64,000 bases of DNA from assembly GCF_023065955.2 (NCBI RefSeq), contig NW_026622786.1, forward strand, positions 51,507,438-51,571,437, read 5' to 3'. How positions within the stretch are numbered: position 1 is the stretch's first letter; every line of letters begins with the position of its first letter. The notes beneath the pieces are model-generated. The model made no database searches. It worked only from the letters and a program-made list of their open reading frames with translations, and had not been told where the DNA came from. Both the position numbers and the translations under genes were made by a program. Positions 35,541 through 48,130 of this stretch are shown here, in pieces. This stretch comes from Ursus arctos (lineage: Eukaryota > Chordata > Mammalia > Carnivora > Ursidae).

Positions 35541-36367
35541 AAGTTATACTGTATAAGATAGTCCATATTTCACAATTGTGACTATTTTGGAAATTTCACA
35601 TGGTTCTGCAGTGGAGGAATCTCATTGTGTGAGACCCCCGTGACAGAAATGCAGGCTGCTTCTTCATTCATCATGTCAGAATCTTTCTGTTTCTGTATCC
35701 TAGTGGTTTTCTTTCAAAGACCGTTCTGCCATATTATGGGATAAAATCTAGATCCCAGTAATAAATTCAAGGAGTAAGTTTTACATTCTTGGTAACTTTG
35801 ATGTGTGGAAAAGTGGCTTCCTTTTTTCTAGAAATTTTTCTTCTCAGATGTTTCATTGTACTTAGCTAACCTTGGAGATGTTTTTCCAGGAACAGAAGCT
35901 AGCCCTCTCTCTAGGTTCCTATGAAGGTCCAATAAGATAATGCATGCAAAGAGGACTCAAACTATAAAGTGCTGTCCGACACCTATCACTGTGTTGTTAT
36001 TTTCTGGTCAGTAATGTAGTAAAAGGGAGGAGGATGAAAAACTGTAGTCAATTTCCTTTCAGACTCCTTTCTGATTCTTGGTATATTCCCCACGTCAGCA
36101 CATTCCAATGTTCATCTGCAGTTCAAGCAGCTAGGTGTTGATCTAGCTACAGAAATTAAAAAAATATATACTCCAGAACCACTTATCTTACTAGGTATCG
36201 GGGCACAGTTGAGAAGCAATTGTTCAGATATAGGTCTATCAGAGACAATCTAAGCCATCCTTAGTATTGTTCTTTCTATTTCATTTTCCCTTCTTTCCTA
36301 GATCTTAACCTTAAATATTTTGCCTAAAAATAGGTTTTCTTACCCTGAAAATTTATATCAAGCTTTT

Positions 36368-36539
36368 TTTTTTTTTCATTTGACAGAGAGAGCACAAGCA
36401 GGGAGAAGCGCAATGGGAGAGGGAGAAGCAGGCTCCCTGCTGAGCAAGGAGCCCAATGCGGGACCCGATCCCAGGACCCTGAGATCATGACCTGAGCTGA
36501 AGGCAGACGCTTAACCAACTGAGCCACCCAGCCGCCCCA
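36368..36539 (-). mobile_element. Carnivore tRNA-Lys SINE (CAN-SINE)
   Basis: Perfect 14-bp duplication tatatcaagctttt (36354-36367 and 36540-36553); T-run tail side and 'accaactgagccacccagc' head. Confidence 0.95.
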
Positions 36540-37594
36540 TATATCAAGCTTTTAATAAGGGGTCTCTTGATGTATTTTACAGCTCCAGTCCTGTGGTCCG
36601 TGTGATTGGTTCTTCTTATTCTTTTCCAAGCATAGCTTTACACTTCAGATGCTCTGTCAGAAGCCCTACAAGCGAATATTCTAATTCCAGTCCTTTAGTT
36701 TTAGTTCTAAAATTTTCATTATTATATCTTAAACCACTGAGAAACCATTTATTACTCATTTTTAAAGTGGAAATATAACTCTTCTGGGCTTCTAACCAAG
36801 ACAGCCTCTGAATTCACTCACCCATAAAGTATAGATTTGATATATGTAAATCCTACACAGAATGTGATTTTATGTGTAAATACTATTATATATCCTAAAT
36901 GAGTAAATAAAAGTCTACTTGAGAAATGCCATGAAAGAACTGAAATAAAGTGGGCTTTTTTCATAAATAGACTAAAAAACCTTTAATACCTTCTTCTCAA
37001 AGACTGAACACTTCTAGTCCCTTCGATTTTCTCAAGACTAACCATTGCCAAATAGCATTAGCCTGACATTTATCATGTATTTTAGGACTGACTCATTTAA
37101 GCTTCACCTACTGGTAAAATATAAGGTGAACTTTCTCCTGTCTTTCTTCTGACACACATTTGTAAAAGCGGAGAAAACAAGTACACACACAAACAAATCC
37201 TACCATTTTCCACATGTAATTACTATAGCTCATCACGTCATTTTACTTCAGAAAGGCCGGTTTTAGAGGACTTCAGTTTGTAACATTCAAATTTATGTGG
37301 AACTTTTTTTTGTAAGTTCTAGGAAATTTCTGGTGTTCGCCCAAGCAAAATCAACTTATTTAAAAAAAAACAAAAACAAACCCACAACTCTCTTTTCACA
37401 TCCTCAGTTGTAATGAATAATTTTCAAGGTCAGCAAAGGCAGTGCATGCACATTGGGGATAATCTTAACCTACTTTCTGTTCTACGCTTGGCAATTTGGG
37501 TGTATCCGTTGTTCTCAGCCTAAACATTGCAACTGACTGGAATTTCTAAATTCAGAAAAACATTGTTAATTTGTCCAGATTAGTTGAAGAGCTT

Positions 37595-37745
37595 CATATT
37601 GGTGCCTTGCACCTGTAAGGCTTCAACTGTTTTGAGGGCTTTTACACACACTATTTCATTTGTTCCCCATAACAGCCATTGCAGAAAGGCAGACCACGTG
37701 ACTGTTCTCTGGATGAAGAACCCAGCGTTCACAAAGCCCAAATTA
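37595..37745 (-). repeat. MIR SINE
   Basis: Antisense MIR core with 'cacactatttcatttgttcc' and 'ccataacagccattgcagaa', continuing to 'caaagcccaaattagagg'. Confidence 0.6.
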
Positions 37746-37749
37746 GAGG

Positions 37750-37905
37750 TTTCCTGTCATGGTCACATATGTGAATCATGCAGGGAGCTTTCAAAATGTT
37801 CACATTCCCAGGCCTCACTCACTGCACTGCTCATAACTCTGGGGTTGAGGTCCAGGAACTTGTACATAAAAACATTTCTCAGGTGATTCTGACGCAGCCA
37901 GTCTA
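37750..37905 (+). mobile_element. MER5/MER20-like hAT fragment
   Basis: The order 'gtgaatcatgcagggagctt', 'cattcccaggcctcactcac', 'ctggggttgaggtccagga' and 'tttctcaggtgattctgacg' matches short hAT-Charlie derivatives; MER5A and MER20 cannot be separated by eye. Confidence 0.6.
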
Positions 37906-38084
37906 TGACTCGGTCACTGAGAAGCTCGGCTCACATGAACAAATCTAGGGGTGCTCAAATCCTATGGCAAGTTTCTTTCTACTACCCCAATTTTAAACCC
38001 TTCTGATCTATTTGGACTCTTATTACTATGATCGCCTTATGAATAAAGCCTTATCATTACACCGCTTCATGAGTATGACTTTGC

Positions 38085-38205
38085 ATTTTCAGGACTCCAT
38101 TGACAGGAGCAGGGCTCTGTGCTTTTTCCCCCTTTGCATCTCCAGTTTCTAGCAGAATGACTGGCAAACAATATATGTGCAAGAACTATCTGAACAAATG
38201 AAAGC
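38085..38205 (+). repeat. L2 LINE tail
   Basis: 'gggctctgtgctttttcccc', 'gtttctagcagaatgactgg' and a terminal 'atctgaacaaatgaaag' fit the sense L2 3' end. Confidence 0.5.
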
Positions 38206-38959
38206 TATTCAAATCAAAGGAAGATTAAATCTTAGATACAAATTTTTGTTTAGATGTGAGTCATAATTTTTTGACGAGGACTCTTTTTTAAAAAATTAAA
38301 TTTCTATAGGTTTATTGAAATGAACCCAAAGGTACAAAGACTGTTTAACATGCTGTTCATAAGGCTGCATGGTAAATGCCACTGAACAAAAGCAAAGCCA
38401 AAGCTCACCAAAGCTCAGGAAGCTGTGTTTTAAAATACCCATTACAATAGTGGCCAACGTGTGAAATCTCGTCAAGGTTCTATCACCATTCATTGGACCT
38501 TGGGTTTTAGTTTTGGCTGCCCCTCTGCGCTCACAAGATGGTATCAGGGATTGTTTCTGTGAAGGCTGATGGGAAAATTCAGACTCTCTTCAGTGTTAAA
38601 TTGGAGTTCCCCAGGTTGAAAATAGATCCCGAGTGTCCAATTCCCTGAAACACAGGATCAGCCATTTAGCTACAGGAAACCCGAGGAGACGACCATGTCC
38701 TCCAAAAGGCCTCAAGGTCTCCTTGATTACAGGAATGGAAAGTTGTTTTACTATTTACTCAAACGGAACAAAAATCCTCACGCCATAATATCTTCTACAT
38801 ATTCCTCACATACTCAAAAATCAAGAGGGGTAGCAATTAAATCAGCACAAAAGTTCTTGTGGTTAAAGAAGATACGGAGAATGGGAGCCCACCTCTTTCT
38901 ATTGTAAATTCAAACTCAGAAGGAAGAAGATAAATGAGGATTTGGAGAGAAAGCACGGC

Positions 38960-39170
38960 TTTGTAAAAAGCGTCCTGGGAGGAGAATCAGGACACCAGGA
39001 TTTTGTTTCACTTTTGCCTCTGATTTGCTCTGAATTTTCAGGCAGGTCACTAAGACCCCGCAGCCTCAGTCACTTACCGTTTAGACTGGGACAGGTCACC
39101 AAAACTGTATGTCTCTATTTCTTCCGGCATAAAATTGGACCGATCATACCCACCTGATGGGATTTCATGA
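38960..39170 (+). repeat. Probable MIR SINE
   Basis: 'gaatcaggacaccaggattt', then 'ttttcaggcaggtcactaag' and 'cagcctcagtcacttaccg' follow the sense MIR order. Confidence 0.5.
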
Positions 39171-40984
39171 GGAATATATGAGGAGTAATAATGATGAAAC
39201 ATGGTCCTCAGTGCCCTAAAGCAGAGGTTCCCAAATGCACTTGGTGTCTAAGTAATATTTGCACAGAATACAAATACCTAACCGCCATTTATTAAGTAGT
39301 TAGGTACAAATAGCTTAATGAGTATTTCTGTCTCCTTAACAATTTAGCAATTGTATGAAAAAAACACACATAAATTGAAAGAAAAACAAGAACAATTTCA
39401 TTGTATTTGTGAATACCTACAATTACTCACTAATGAGATGTGTATGCTTGTCGGGTCCTGCACCGCACATTGCCTCCTTCTTTTCCTGTTCCACATTGAT
39501 CATCATGCTATACTTGCTTTTTATCATGGTTGCCACCTAGCATCCAGGTTTGCAAACATAGAGAGTCATCTGAAGGAACATAGCATGGTCTAAGGTTGAA
39601 AGTATGAGGTACGTTAAGCTCGTTCAGAGTCTGACATATATTACTGCCTTTCCCTTAAAAATTTAAAGGATCTCTGCTTTACTGGGGCATCCTGGCACAC
39701 TGCTGGGAAACTATGGCCCTAGCACATAGTAGGAATTCAAGAAGCATGTGAATTAGATAGCTTATCTCTTTCAGATAAATAGTTCTACACTTTGTTAGAT
39801 TTTGTTGCTTTTCTTTTATTAGTCTGGACATAGTTTAGCTAAAGAAAAGAAATTTAAGTCACTTATTTTCCCCTTCTGGATAAAAAGGCACCTTTATTAT
39901 CAAAAGTCACTGGGTCCGCATCTAGATACTGATAATCTTTGACACTGAAGGTTGCCAGTATGTATTAATTACTGCAAAAAAGGGGTAAATATCTTTAAAA
40001 ATACGCACATACCCAAGAGAACTTACTTTGCCCTTCACTGGCCAGTTGTTATTTTTTTTTTTTCTGCTTGAACTATAAAGGAATTAAAATCTGTTCACAA
40101 TTTACCAGCTGCATATGGCACTACTTTTTAAGGAATGTTGTATTTAAATACAAAAACACTCAATTTAGGGAATTTTTACTTATAAAAGATAAAAGGCATT
40201 TCAGCAAGTATCTGAAACATATTTAGAGGAGGGGAAGCTGGAGGAGGAAACAAAATGTCAATGGGTAAATATTATTTACTTATATGTTTGTTTGTTTATT
40301 TTTGGCATGGACAGGAATACAGTACGCTAGAAAAATCCCATATTCTGGGAAGGAGAATTTGGACATAAATGCTGACTCTGGGGCTCCATCTTGTGTCGAT
40401 GGCAACTTACTGTTAATGGTTCTCTGAAGTGTTATGTTAAGAAGGATTCTGAGGAAAAATTCAACCCCTTCAAAAAAGGAGGTGCCGCGATCCACTCATG
40501 ACGTCTGTTGTAGACTTAGGAGCAGAGACTGCCTGTGTACATGGTGCATATTTCCACTTCTGGCTAAAATACATACAACTCCAGAACACTCTCCCTCTCC
40601 CATTTTTAAGGGAAAAACCCAGATCACATTTTTGCTTGTTTTACTGTTTTATACTAAAAATAGAAAATAAAATAAACAAATATAAACTAATACCCTCTCA
40701 AGTTTTAAATAAAGTTCCCAGGCTGATCGACAGCTTTCTGCTCGAGTATCAGTGACTCAGGTCAAATAAGGGAGGAAATACATCTTTGAGAACAGGCCCC
40801 AAACCAGCAATATTAGGAAATAGTATGAACTCAGCCACTTAGGTGGCTGAAACACCTGGGCACCATTCTTTCCTACTATTGGAAAGAAACAGTTCTCTAC
40901 ATTTGATACTTAATTCCTACAAGGTGCAGCTGCAATTCCCAAAATCTCACTGCAGGTTTCTACAAAAAAAACCTTTTGGGATAA

Positions 40985-41700
40985 GTTAAGATTCACATGC
41001 AGTTGCAAGAAATAATAAAGAAAGAACCAAGTACCCTTCCTCCCATTTCCCATTCCAATGGCAAATCTTGTATGACTCTAGTACAATATCACAACCAGGA
41101 AATCGGCATCGATTCAGTTCACCCAACTACTCAGATTCCACCAGGCTTACTGGCATTTGTGTGTGCGCGTGTGTGTGTATGTGTATGTGTGTGTGTTGTG
41201 TGTCTGCATTTTCAAATACAGTTTCATAACATGTGTACCTTCTTGTGACTGCCACACCAATTAAACTACAGAACAGTTCTGTTACAAGGACTGCTTGTAC
41301 TATTTTTTTTTTCGGCTTAAACAACAGAAAATTATTTTCTCACAGTTCTGGAAGCTAGACATCCAAGACTAAGGGATAGGCAGGTTTGGTTTCTTCCGAA
41401 ACCTCTCTCCTTGTACTACTCTAGCAGACACAGCCACCTCCCTCTCTTTCTTATCCCTAACTTCTGGTAACCACTGATGTCTTTTCTATCGCTATAAATT
41501 TGTCATTTCAAGCATGTTATAGAAATGCAATCGTACAGTATGTAACCTTTTGAGACTGGCTTTTTCAAGACAACATAATTCCCCCGAGGCCCATCCAGTT
41601 TGCTGTGTGTATCACGAGTTCATTCTTTTTGTCCCGGAGTCGTATTCTGTAATACAGATTCCATGGGGTGGTTTAACCATTCGCCCTTATCGTAAATTTC
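40985..41700 (-). mobile_element. Old LINE-1 3' region
   Basis: The + strand carries antisense L1 3' UTR words: 'ttaagattcacatgcagttg' at the left; 'ggtaaccactgatgtctttt', 'agcatgttatagaaatgcaa', 'ctggctttttcaagacaaca' and 'catccagtttgctgtgtgta' on the right. A different repeat piece (41315-41410, 'acaacagaaaattattttct') interrupts it. Sense relative to SGIP1. Confidence 0.6.
41157..41206. repeat. Imperfect (GT)n microsatellite
   Basis: GT repeats with interspersed GC, AT and TT steps inside the old L1. Confidence 0.9.
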
Positions 41701-42469
41701 ATGAATAGGTTAAGAAATCCAGTGACTGGAAATGCCAAAGTACAAAGTCTCACATGCATAATACCTGACAGTGGAACTCAGGAGGTCACCCATATGACTT
41801 TTATCTTTATCCTGTCATTTTTTGTGAGGTTATGGAAGGTAATGGGGGGGGTGTCCTAGGTTGCCTGCGCAAGGTGAAAATCTGTTTAACGGAAACAGCA
41901 CATGGTGATGAGAGAGAAGGTGTTTTAAGCTAAAAGTTGGGACAGGTGACTTCACTGTGGCCTATTGCCAGGATGGCACATACATTTCACTTCCAGTAAA
42001 AATGACGAGCTGTTGGAAGGGGCTGCCTGGAGGGCCGTGATGAGAATTCGGAGGGTGAGTCCGGACTCAGCAGGAGTAGAATCCAGCTGGTTCCTGAGGT
42101 CTGCCCCAGGCATTGGTGGCGATATTGTCACAAATGTGCCCGTTGCTTGTCAACAGTGGTGTTAGAGCTTAAAGAAAGCTGCCATCAACTGAAAGGTCGA
42201 CAACCCACACAAGTATACAAACACGAGGTTTAGAAAATCAAACCTGGTAAGTATGTCTCTGGCATTGTTCAGGGAAGGCGCTCCCAGAGGGCATCACTGG
42301 AAACAGGATCTCTGTAGTAGGAAAGGATGGCTCCAGCCAGGAATGCCTTTATTACAATCTCCCGACTCTTTTTTATTCCAACTCTACCCACATCAAGAAA
42401 ATAGTTCATTCTGAGAGAGAAAGCGGTGGCCAAAGGAGCTGAAAAATTTTCCCTTCCCCTGTTATTTGA

Positions 42470-42630
42470 GTGTTTAGTAAGTAACAAGCAGGGTGCCAAT
42501 ACATTCTATATACATTATCTCATTAATTCTCACAGAATCTTGTGGAGTTGGGTCCTATTATTATCCCCATTCACAGATAAGAACTGAGGCTTAAAGTTTG
42601 GTAACTCACTCAGGCTGGGAAAAAGAAGCC
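42470..42630 (-). repeat. MIR SINE
   Basis: Antisense MIR with 'cattatctcattaattctca', 'tattattatccccattcaca' and 'aactgaggcttaaagtttgg'. Confidence 0.75.
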
Positions 42631-43419
42631 CTTGGTCTGTCTCCACCGCCTTTCATTTCTCATTATAAGTTCATAGACTGCAGTTATGCTTAATATACAC
42701 ATTTCTGGTGACTCTGGGCTGCATGATCATTCCCACAGTCCTGGAGCCTGCTCACTTGTGGGCAGTGGCAAAATCAAGTGCCGAATCCCCAAAGGTTAAA
42801 AGGGAAATGGAGACTCAACTGAGTTTTTTGAAGCCACTTTGCTTAGTCTTGAGCCAGCCTAACTATGCCACACCCTTCCTTATCACATTAACAAACCACA
42901 ACACGGATCTCATCATAAATGATAGAAGTATTGAAAAAAAATTGCTGTGATTATATTTTAGCACCTACAGGGTGAGAAATTATGCTAATAAGAACAGGTC
43001 TAATAGACTGGGACAGATTTCCCAAAGAGACCTCCAAGGAAGTAGAAAGAAATAATTTTGAGGACTAAGTAAGTATTAGGAATTTACATTTAAACAAACA
43101 AAAAAAAGTTTCTATTTTTTTCTTCCACATATGTTGTTTATTCCCATTAGATCATCCCCCGAATACTCTTCATTCTCACTTCTACATTTAGTAGATATAG
43201 CAGTATTTTTAAATTTCTAAATTTATACTCACATTGCACTTCATAACATTGTGAAGAAGAAAAACACATTCTTGTTATTAGGTAATAGTGGATAAAATTC
43301 TTTTATTTCACCTCTCATGATATTATTATTAGAAACTCGTAGAGCTTATCAGAACATTTGTTCTATTCTCTAATTTAAGGATATTATTAGTTAAATATTC
43401 TTTCAAATATGTGGGTATT

Positions 43420-43626
43420 GGGGCACCTGGGTGGCACAGTCAGTTAGGCATCCAACTCGGATTTGGCTCAGGTCACGATCTCAGGGTCCTGGGATGGAGC
43501 CCCACACTGGACTCCACGGTCCATGCAGAGTCTGCCTGAGATTCTCTCTCCCTTTCTTTCTGCCCCTCCCTCTCTTGCTCTCTCTCTCTCTCAAATAAAT
43601 AAATACATAGATCTTTAAAAATCAAT
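43420..43626 (+). mobile_element. Carnivore tRNA-Lys SINE (CAN-SINE)
   Basis: Head ggggcacctgggtggcacag, CT-rich middle, (TAAA)n-type tail. The duplication is caaatatgtggg at 43404-43415 and 43627-43638. Confidence 0.94.
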
Positions 43627-43917
43627 CAAATATGTGGGATTCACTTTTTAAAAGAAAAGGAAACAAAAGCATATAAGAGATTTAAAAAATAATTGGCAAG
43701 TTGTATGGCAAATGAGGAAGAGAACTACGTCTCAGCTGGGTCTGTTCTTGATCTCAAGTGAATTCATTGTGCCTTACGGCTCACACTAGTATTCTATTTC
43801 CTAAATGACTAGAAGACACTCTTATAAAGGAACCATGGGCCTAATCAGTCACACGTAGTAGTTAGTGTTATGAGCCAAGTGACCCCTCCAATCCATGTGA
43901 AAAGTGAACAGAACTGT

Positions 43918-44713
43918 GGAACAAGAGCAACTCTCATTCACGGCTGGTGGGAATGCAAAATAGTACAGCCAGTTCAGCAGTTTCCTACAAACATACTTGT
44001 ACCTAGCAGTTGAGCTCCTTGGTATTTGCCCAAAGGAGCTGGAAACCTATGTCCCCACAAAAATGTGTACATAGATGTTTGTAGAAGCTTTATTCATAAT
44101 TGCTAAATTCATAAAATCTGGAAGCAACCGAGATGTTTCAGTAGGTGAATGGATGAATGAACTGGGGCATGTCCAGATGACAGAATATTATTCACTGCTA
44201 AAAAGAAATGAGCAATTCAGTTATGAAGACAGGCAGGAAACATAAATGCATATTACTGAGTGAAAGAAGTCCAAAGTCCGTATACTGTATGATTCTAAAT
44301 ATATGACATTCTGGAAAGAGCAGGACTATGGAGACAGTAAAAAGATTAGTGGTTGCCCGGGTTTAGTGGGGAGGGAGGGATGAAAAGGTGGAACACAAAA
44401 GATTTTTAGGGCAGTGGAACTATTCTGTATGATTCCACAATGGTGGAGACATGTCATTGTCCAATTGTCCGAATCCACAGAATGTACAACACAAAGAGTG
44501 AACCATAGTGTAAACTATGGAATTCAGCTGATAATGATGTGTCAATGTAGGCTCATCAATTGTAACAGATATTCCATGATAATGGGAGATGTTCTTGGTG
44601 GGGGAGACTATCTGTGTGTGGGGGCAGGGAGGATATGAAATTGTCTGTGCTTTCCACTCAATTTGGGGGCAAACCTAAAACTTCTCTAAAATATGGTCTA
44701 TTAAAAGAAAATA
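43918..44713 (+). mobile_element. Old LINE-1 3' fragment
   Basis: A 0.8-kb 5'-truncated L1. It holds the end of ORF2 ('gctggtgggaatgcaaaata', 'ttgtagaagctttattcata', 'agaatattattcactgctaa') and the 3' UTR to an A-rich end. The duplication is aaaagtgaacagaactg (from 43900) against aaaagtgaacagcactg (from 44714). Confidence 0.9.
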
Positions 44714-45659
44714 AAAAGTGAACAGCACTGGCAAAAGGAGGGCCTTTATCAAAATGGAGGTCAAGGACAATGTGTCCATTACCTAGACATGATCATTCTC
44801 ACAGGCTTATGTTGAGCCTAAGAATCATATTGTTGGTCTAAATGAGGTACAATTCTGAGAAAACTGTATTGTTTAGCAATTGGATGAAGATTCCTGGTAA
44901 GGAGGAATCTGGCATTATTTGGAAATGGCTTGATAAGATGCATCAGGACTTTGGTACCAAATCGAGAATGTAGAGAGAGACTGTAGGATAGATGGCAGTG
45001 TCAGAGACCTCTTTCCCCTAGCCCTTAAGTGCTCAACTTTGGAGAAAAATCAATGAACGCAGAAGATTTCAAGTTTATTGTGAGTGCATGATATTAAAAT
45101 ATCTCCATCACCCCTAAAAAATGTTTAGCAAATTTCACATCACTCACTAATGCAGAAGCATTGATGAGAGTGGAGCTTTCGTTAGGGCAGACCAAAAGGG
45201 GGGACAAATGGGCCACTAACAGAAATAGAATGTCTTTCTTATTTTAAAAAAATCAGATATACAGAAAACACACTTAAAACTAATAATTCAGATGAAAATT
45301 ATTTTCTAATGCATCTTCTGATTTTACAGAGATTTATTATAGGACTCTGTTAATCAAACTAACAGGTATTGACAGAATCCAATTACTCCTGGGGACACAC
45401 AAGGAGGAAAATATTTGTTTTTATCTTCAGACAGATCAGTATTACCCATAAGGCCATCTATGTATTTGCTTAGGAGACCAAAATGAGGGAAAAAACCTTA
45501 AAGAATGACATTTCCCAAAACAAGTACAGAAAATTTTGAAATTTGCTAGACTTTCTTATCCTTATTTGACTGAATAATGTCATTTTTATTTTGAATTAGA
45601 TATGGTGGTGGAGGGGATGACAAAATCTTTTAGTACCTAGGGTCTCTTGAAGTCTTAGT

Positions 45660-45900
45660 CTAATTTCTGTTCTCAAGGAATTAAATAACTTGATGGAGAG
45701 GTAAAAACACAGATAATAAAAGAGAATACATAGCATTCTATCATCATGTGGCAAACTGTGTGTTTCTGTCTATAAACAGAACACAAATTTTATGAGACAG
45801 TAGATAATAATTTTATAGAAGAGATAAGACTTCAGTGAGGCCATAGTACTGGGTAGGACCTCGCTATTCAGAAGGAGGTGTGGAGTTATAAAGCCATGGA
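45660..45900 (-). repeat. Probable L2 LINE 3' fragment
   Basis: 'gttctcaaggaattaaataa' then 'aaacacagataataaaagag' and a weak continuation resemble antisense L2. Confidence 0.45.
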
Positions 45901-47139
45901 AAGTTTAAACAGCCACCCATTCCCATGATTTCTGAAGATAATTCCTTTAAAAAGTCTTTACTTTAAGATAATGTTTTAGGAATATGTTGTCAAACACCTC
46001 ACTGGTTGAGTCTTCAGGGCTTAGGGTCATTAGAAACAAAGGAATGGAGCACAGGAGAGTATGTTTGGGTTTTCACCACAGGTACTCGTTGGAAGCTAGA
46101 TGGTGGGGAGGCGTAAGTTCCCATTACAAGCTCTGAGGTCCTGGGAAATCTCGTCCTTGTGGAATTCATGGACTAGAAAAGCTGACAGTTTGAATTTGCT
46201 TTAAGGACTCTTGACCTTCTAGTCCAGTGTTTAGGGAATTTGTTTTGTTTTGTTTGAAAAAAAAGAAGAGAAATCGGCGTTGATGACAGAGGAAATTTTT
46301 GTGCCCAGAGGATTTAAAGAAACAAAGTCTAAAATAGGCAGGTCTTAGCCCCTTCAGCAAACATTAAATTAAGTTGTTCTATTTCCTTCCAGTCATGAGA
46401 AACCCCTGAGCCCTTCACCTTCTCTTTACCCTCACTCCCATCAAAAAAAAAAAGAAGTTAGCATGTACATATTAGGAATCTACGTGAAGAAAATTAACGA
46501 TGACGTATTTAGATGCTAAACAGAACATACATGTGATTCCATACTGATTAAAGCAGGCCTATGTTTAATTGTTGGGGAAAAAATTAAGAAGGTAAGGGTT
46601 CTGCTGCTGTTTCTTGTGTTAGATAGAAGGATTTTTCTTTTCTTATCACATTTCTACCAAATTTTATTCTTTTAAGTGCCAGAACCAAGGAGGTAATATA
46701 TTCCTCTTATTTTAAAAATTTAAAGGACATTTAATAATAATGGTGTTTTGGTTACTTCTAAGAAGATGTTCAACAGAGAATCTATTGCTAATGGTCTGCA
46801 AAGACTAAAGCACAAATTAAATGTGAAATCAAAAGGGAGGTAAGAATGAAGAATGAGAATGGGACATTGTGAATGTTAACTGCACCGTTAACTGCCCGCA
46901 GAGCTTTCTAGATCGCAGACTTCAAATGAAATGCAAAATGCAGGAAGGAAGATCCATTAGAAACCGTGAAAAATTAACTCTCCTCAATGAATTATTTCTT
47001 TTCTTTTACGGTAAAAACCAAATTACCACATATTATTAGACTGACTGTATCTCTGCCTTGCATCACTTGGCCTCAGATATCGAGAACGCCTGCATATTAA
47101 TAAATCTGTCCTTCACAGTACATTGAAACACCATTGCCC

Positions 47140-47290
47140 CACTTCCTCTTCAACAGTTCAGTGACGTAGGAGAGGTTCTAATATTTTCACACTTTGCAGT
47201 TGAAGACATTGAGGGAGAGAGAGGGCAAGTACCTTCCAAGAGACTGACAATGAGTCAGGGCAACTTGGAGCATAAGGGACAGTCCTTGCC
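47140..47290 (-). repeat. Probable MIR SINE
   Basis: 'ttttcacactttgcagttga' followed by 'gagggcaagtaccttccaag' suggests a diverged antisense MIR. Confidence 0.4.
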
Positions 47291-47697
47291 TATTATTTTA
47301 ATATTGCAGTCCAATGCTTCAAGGGGACAAATATAGGCACAGTGATTCCATTTTCTTTAGTTAGTGATAACTAACTAACTAATAAAAGATGACCTTCTAG
47401 CAATAATTTTCCTTCTTTCATGGGGGTTCAGAGTGGGACAGACAGAAGCTAGCCATGCAAACAAATGTCATACCGTGTGACAAAGGAAGATGCAGAAGAA
47501 AGACACCGCTGACCTCTGCTTGGTGGGAAACAGGAGGCCTTAGCCAAGGGTGTAAACAAAACACAGCTGAGACAGCAGAAGACTGCACCAGATGAATGGG
47601 TATTTGGCCTCAGAGAATGATGCTTATATGTATTTAATCACAAATTCAGGAACTTGGATTTTTATTTATGAAAATAAAAGTTAGCATCATCAATTTT

Positions 47698-47898
47698 GTT
47701 GAAGATTTTTTATTTATTCATTTGAGAGAGAAAACGAGAGCTTGAGTGGGAGCAGGAGCAGGGGGGAGGGCAGAAGGAGGAGAGGGAGAAGCAGACTCCC
47801 CACTGAGCAGGGAGCCAGAAGCTGGTGATCCCAGGACCTAAGGACCATGACCTGAGCTGAAGGCAGATACTTGACCAACTGAGCCACACAGGAGTCCC
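47698..47898 (-). mobile_element. Carnivore tRNA-Lys SINE (CAN-SINE)
   Basis: Flanks tagcatcatcaatttt (47682-47697) and tagcatcatcagtttt (47899-47914), with one mismatch. The body has a G-rich expansion near 47755. Confidence 0.93.
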
Positions 47899-48009
47899 TA
47901 GCATCATCAGTTTTTGCAAAGGTGAAACCCAACCTCTAGGTGAATAGTCAGTCCTAATGACTGATAAGCTTTAAGATGCATAAGAACAAACTAGAAACTC
48001 ATTCAATGC

Positions 48010-48130
48010 AGTTACTGGGGCCCACTCCCTGCCATGCGGTAGAATGGGGTTACTCAGAATTTATAATATTCACTTCAGGGGATTCCAGTGCAAGTAATTC
48101 AAGGACCGCACTTTGATAATACTCCCAACT
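48010..48130 (+). mobile_element. MER20-like hAT fragment
   Basis: Its 3' half reads 'ggggattccagtgcaagtaa' then 'ggaccgcactttgataatac', as in MER20-type elements; the 5' half is only suggestive. Confidence 0.5.
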
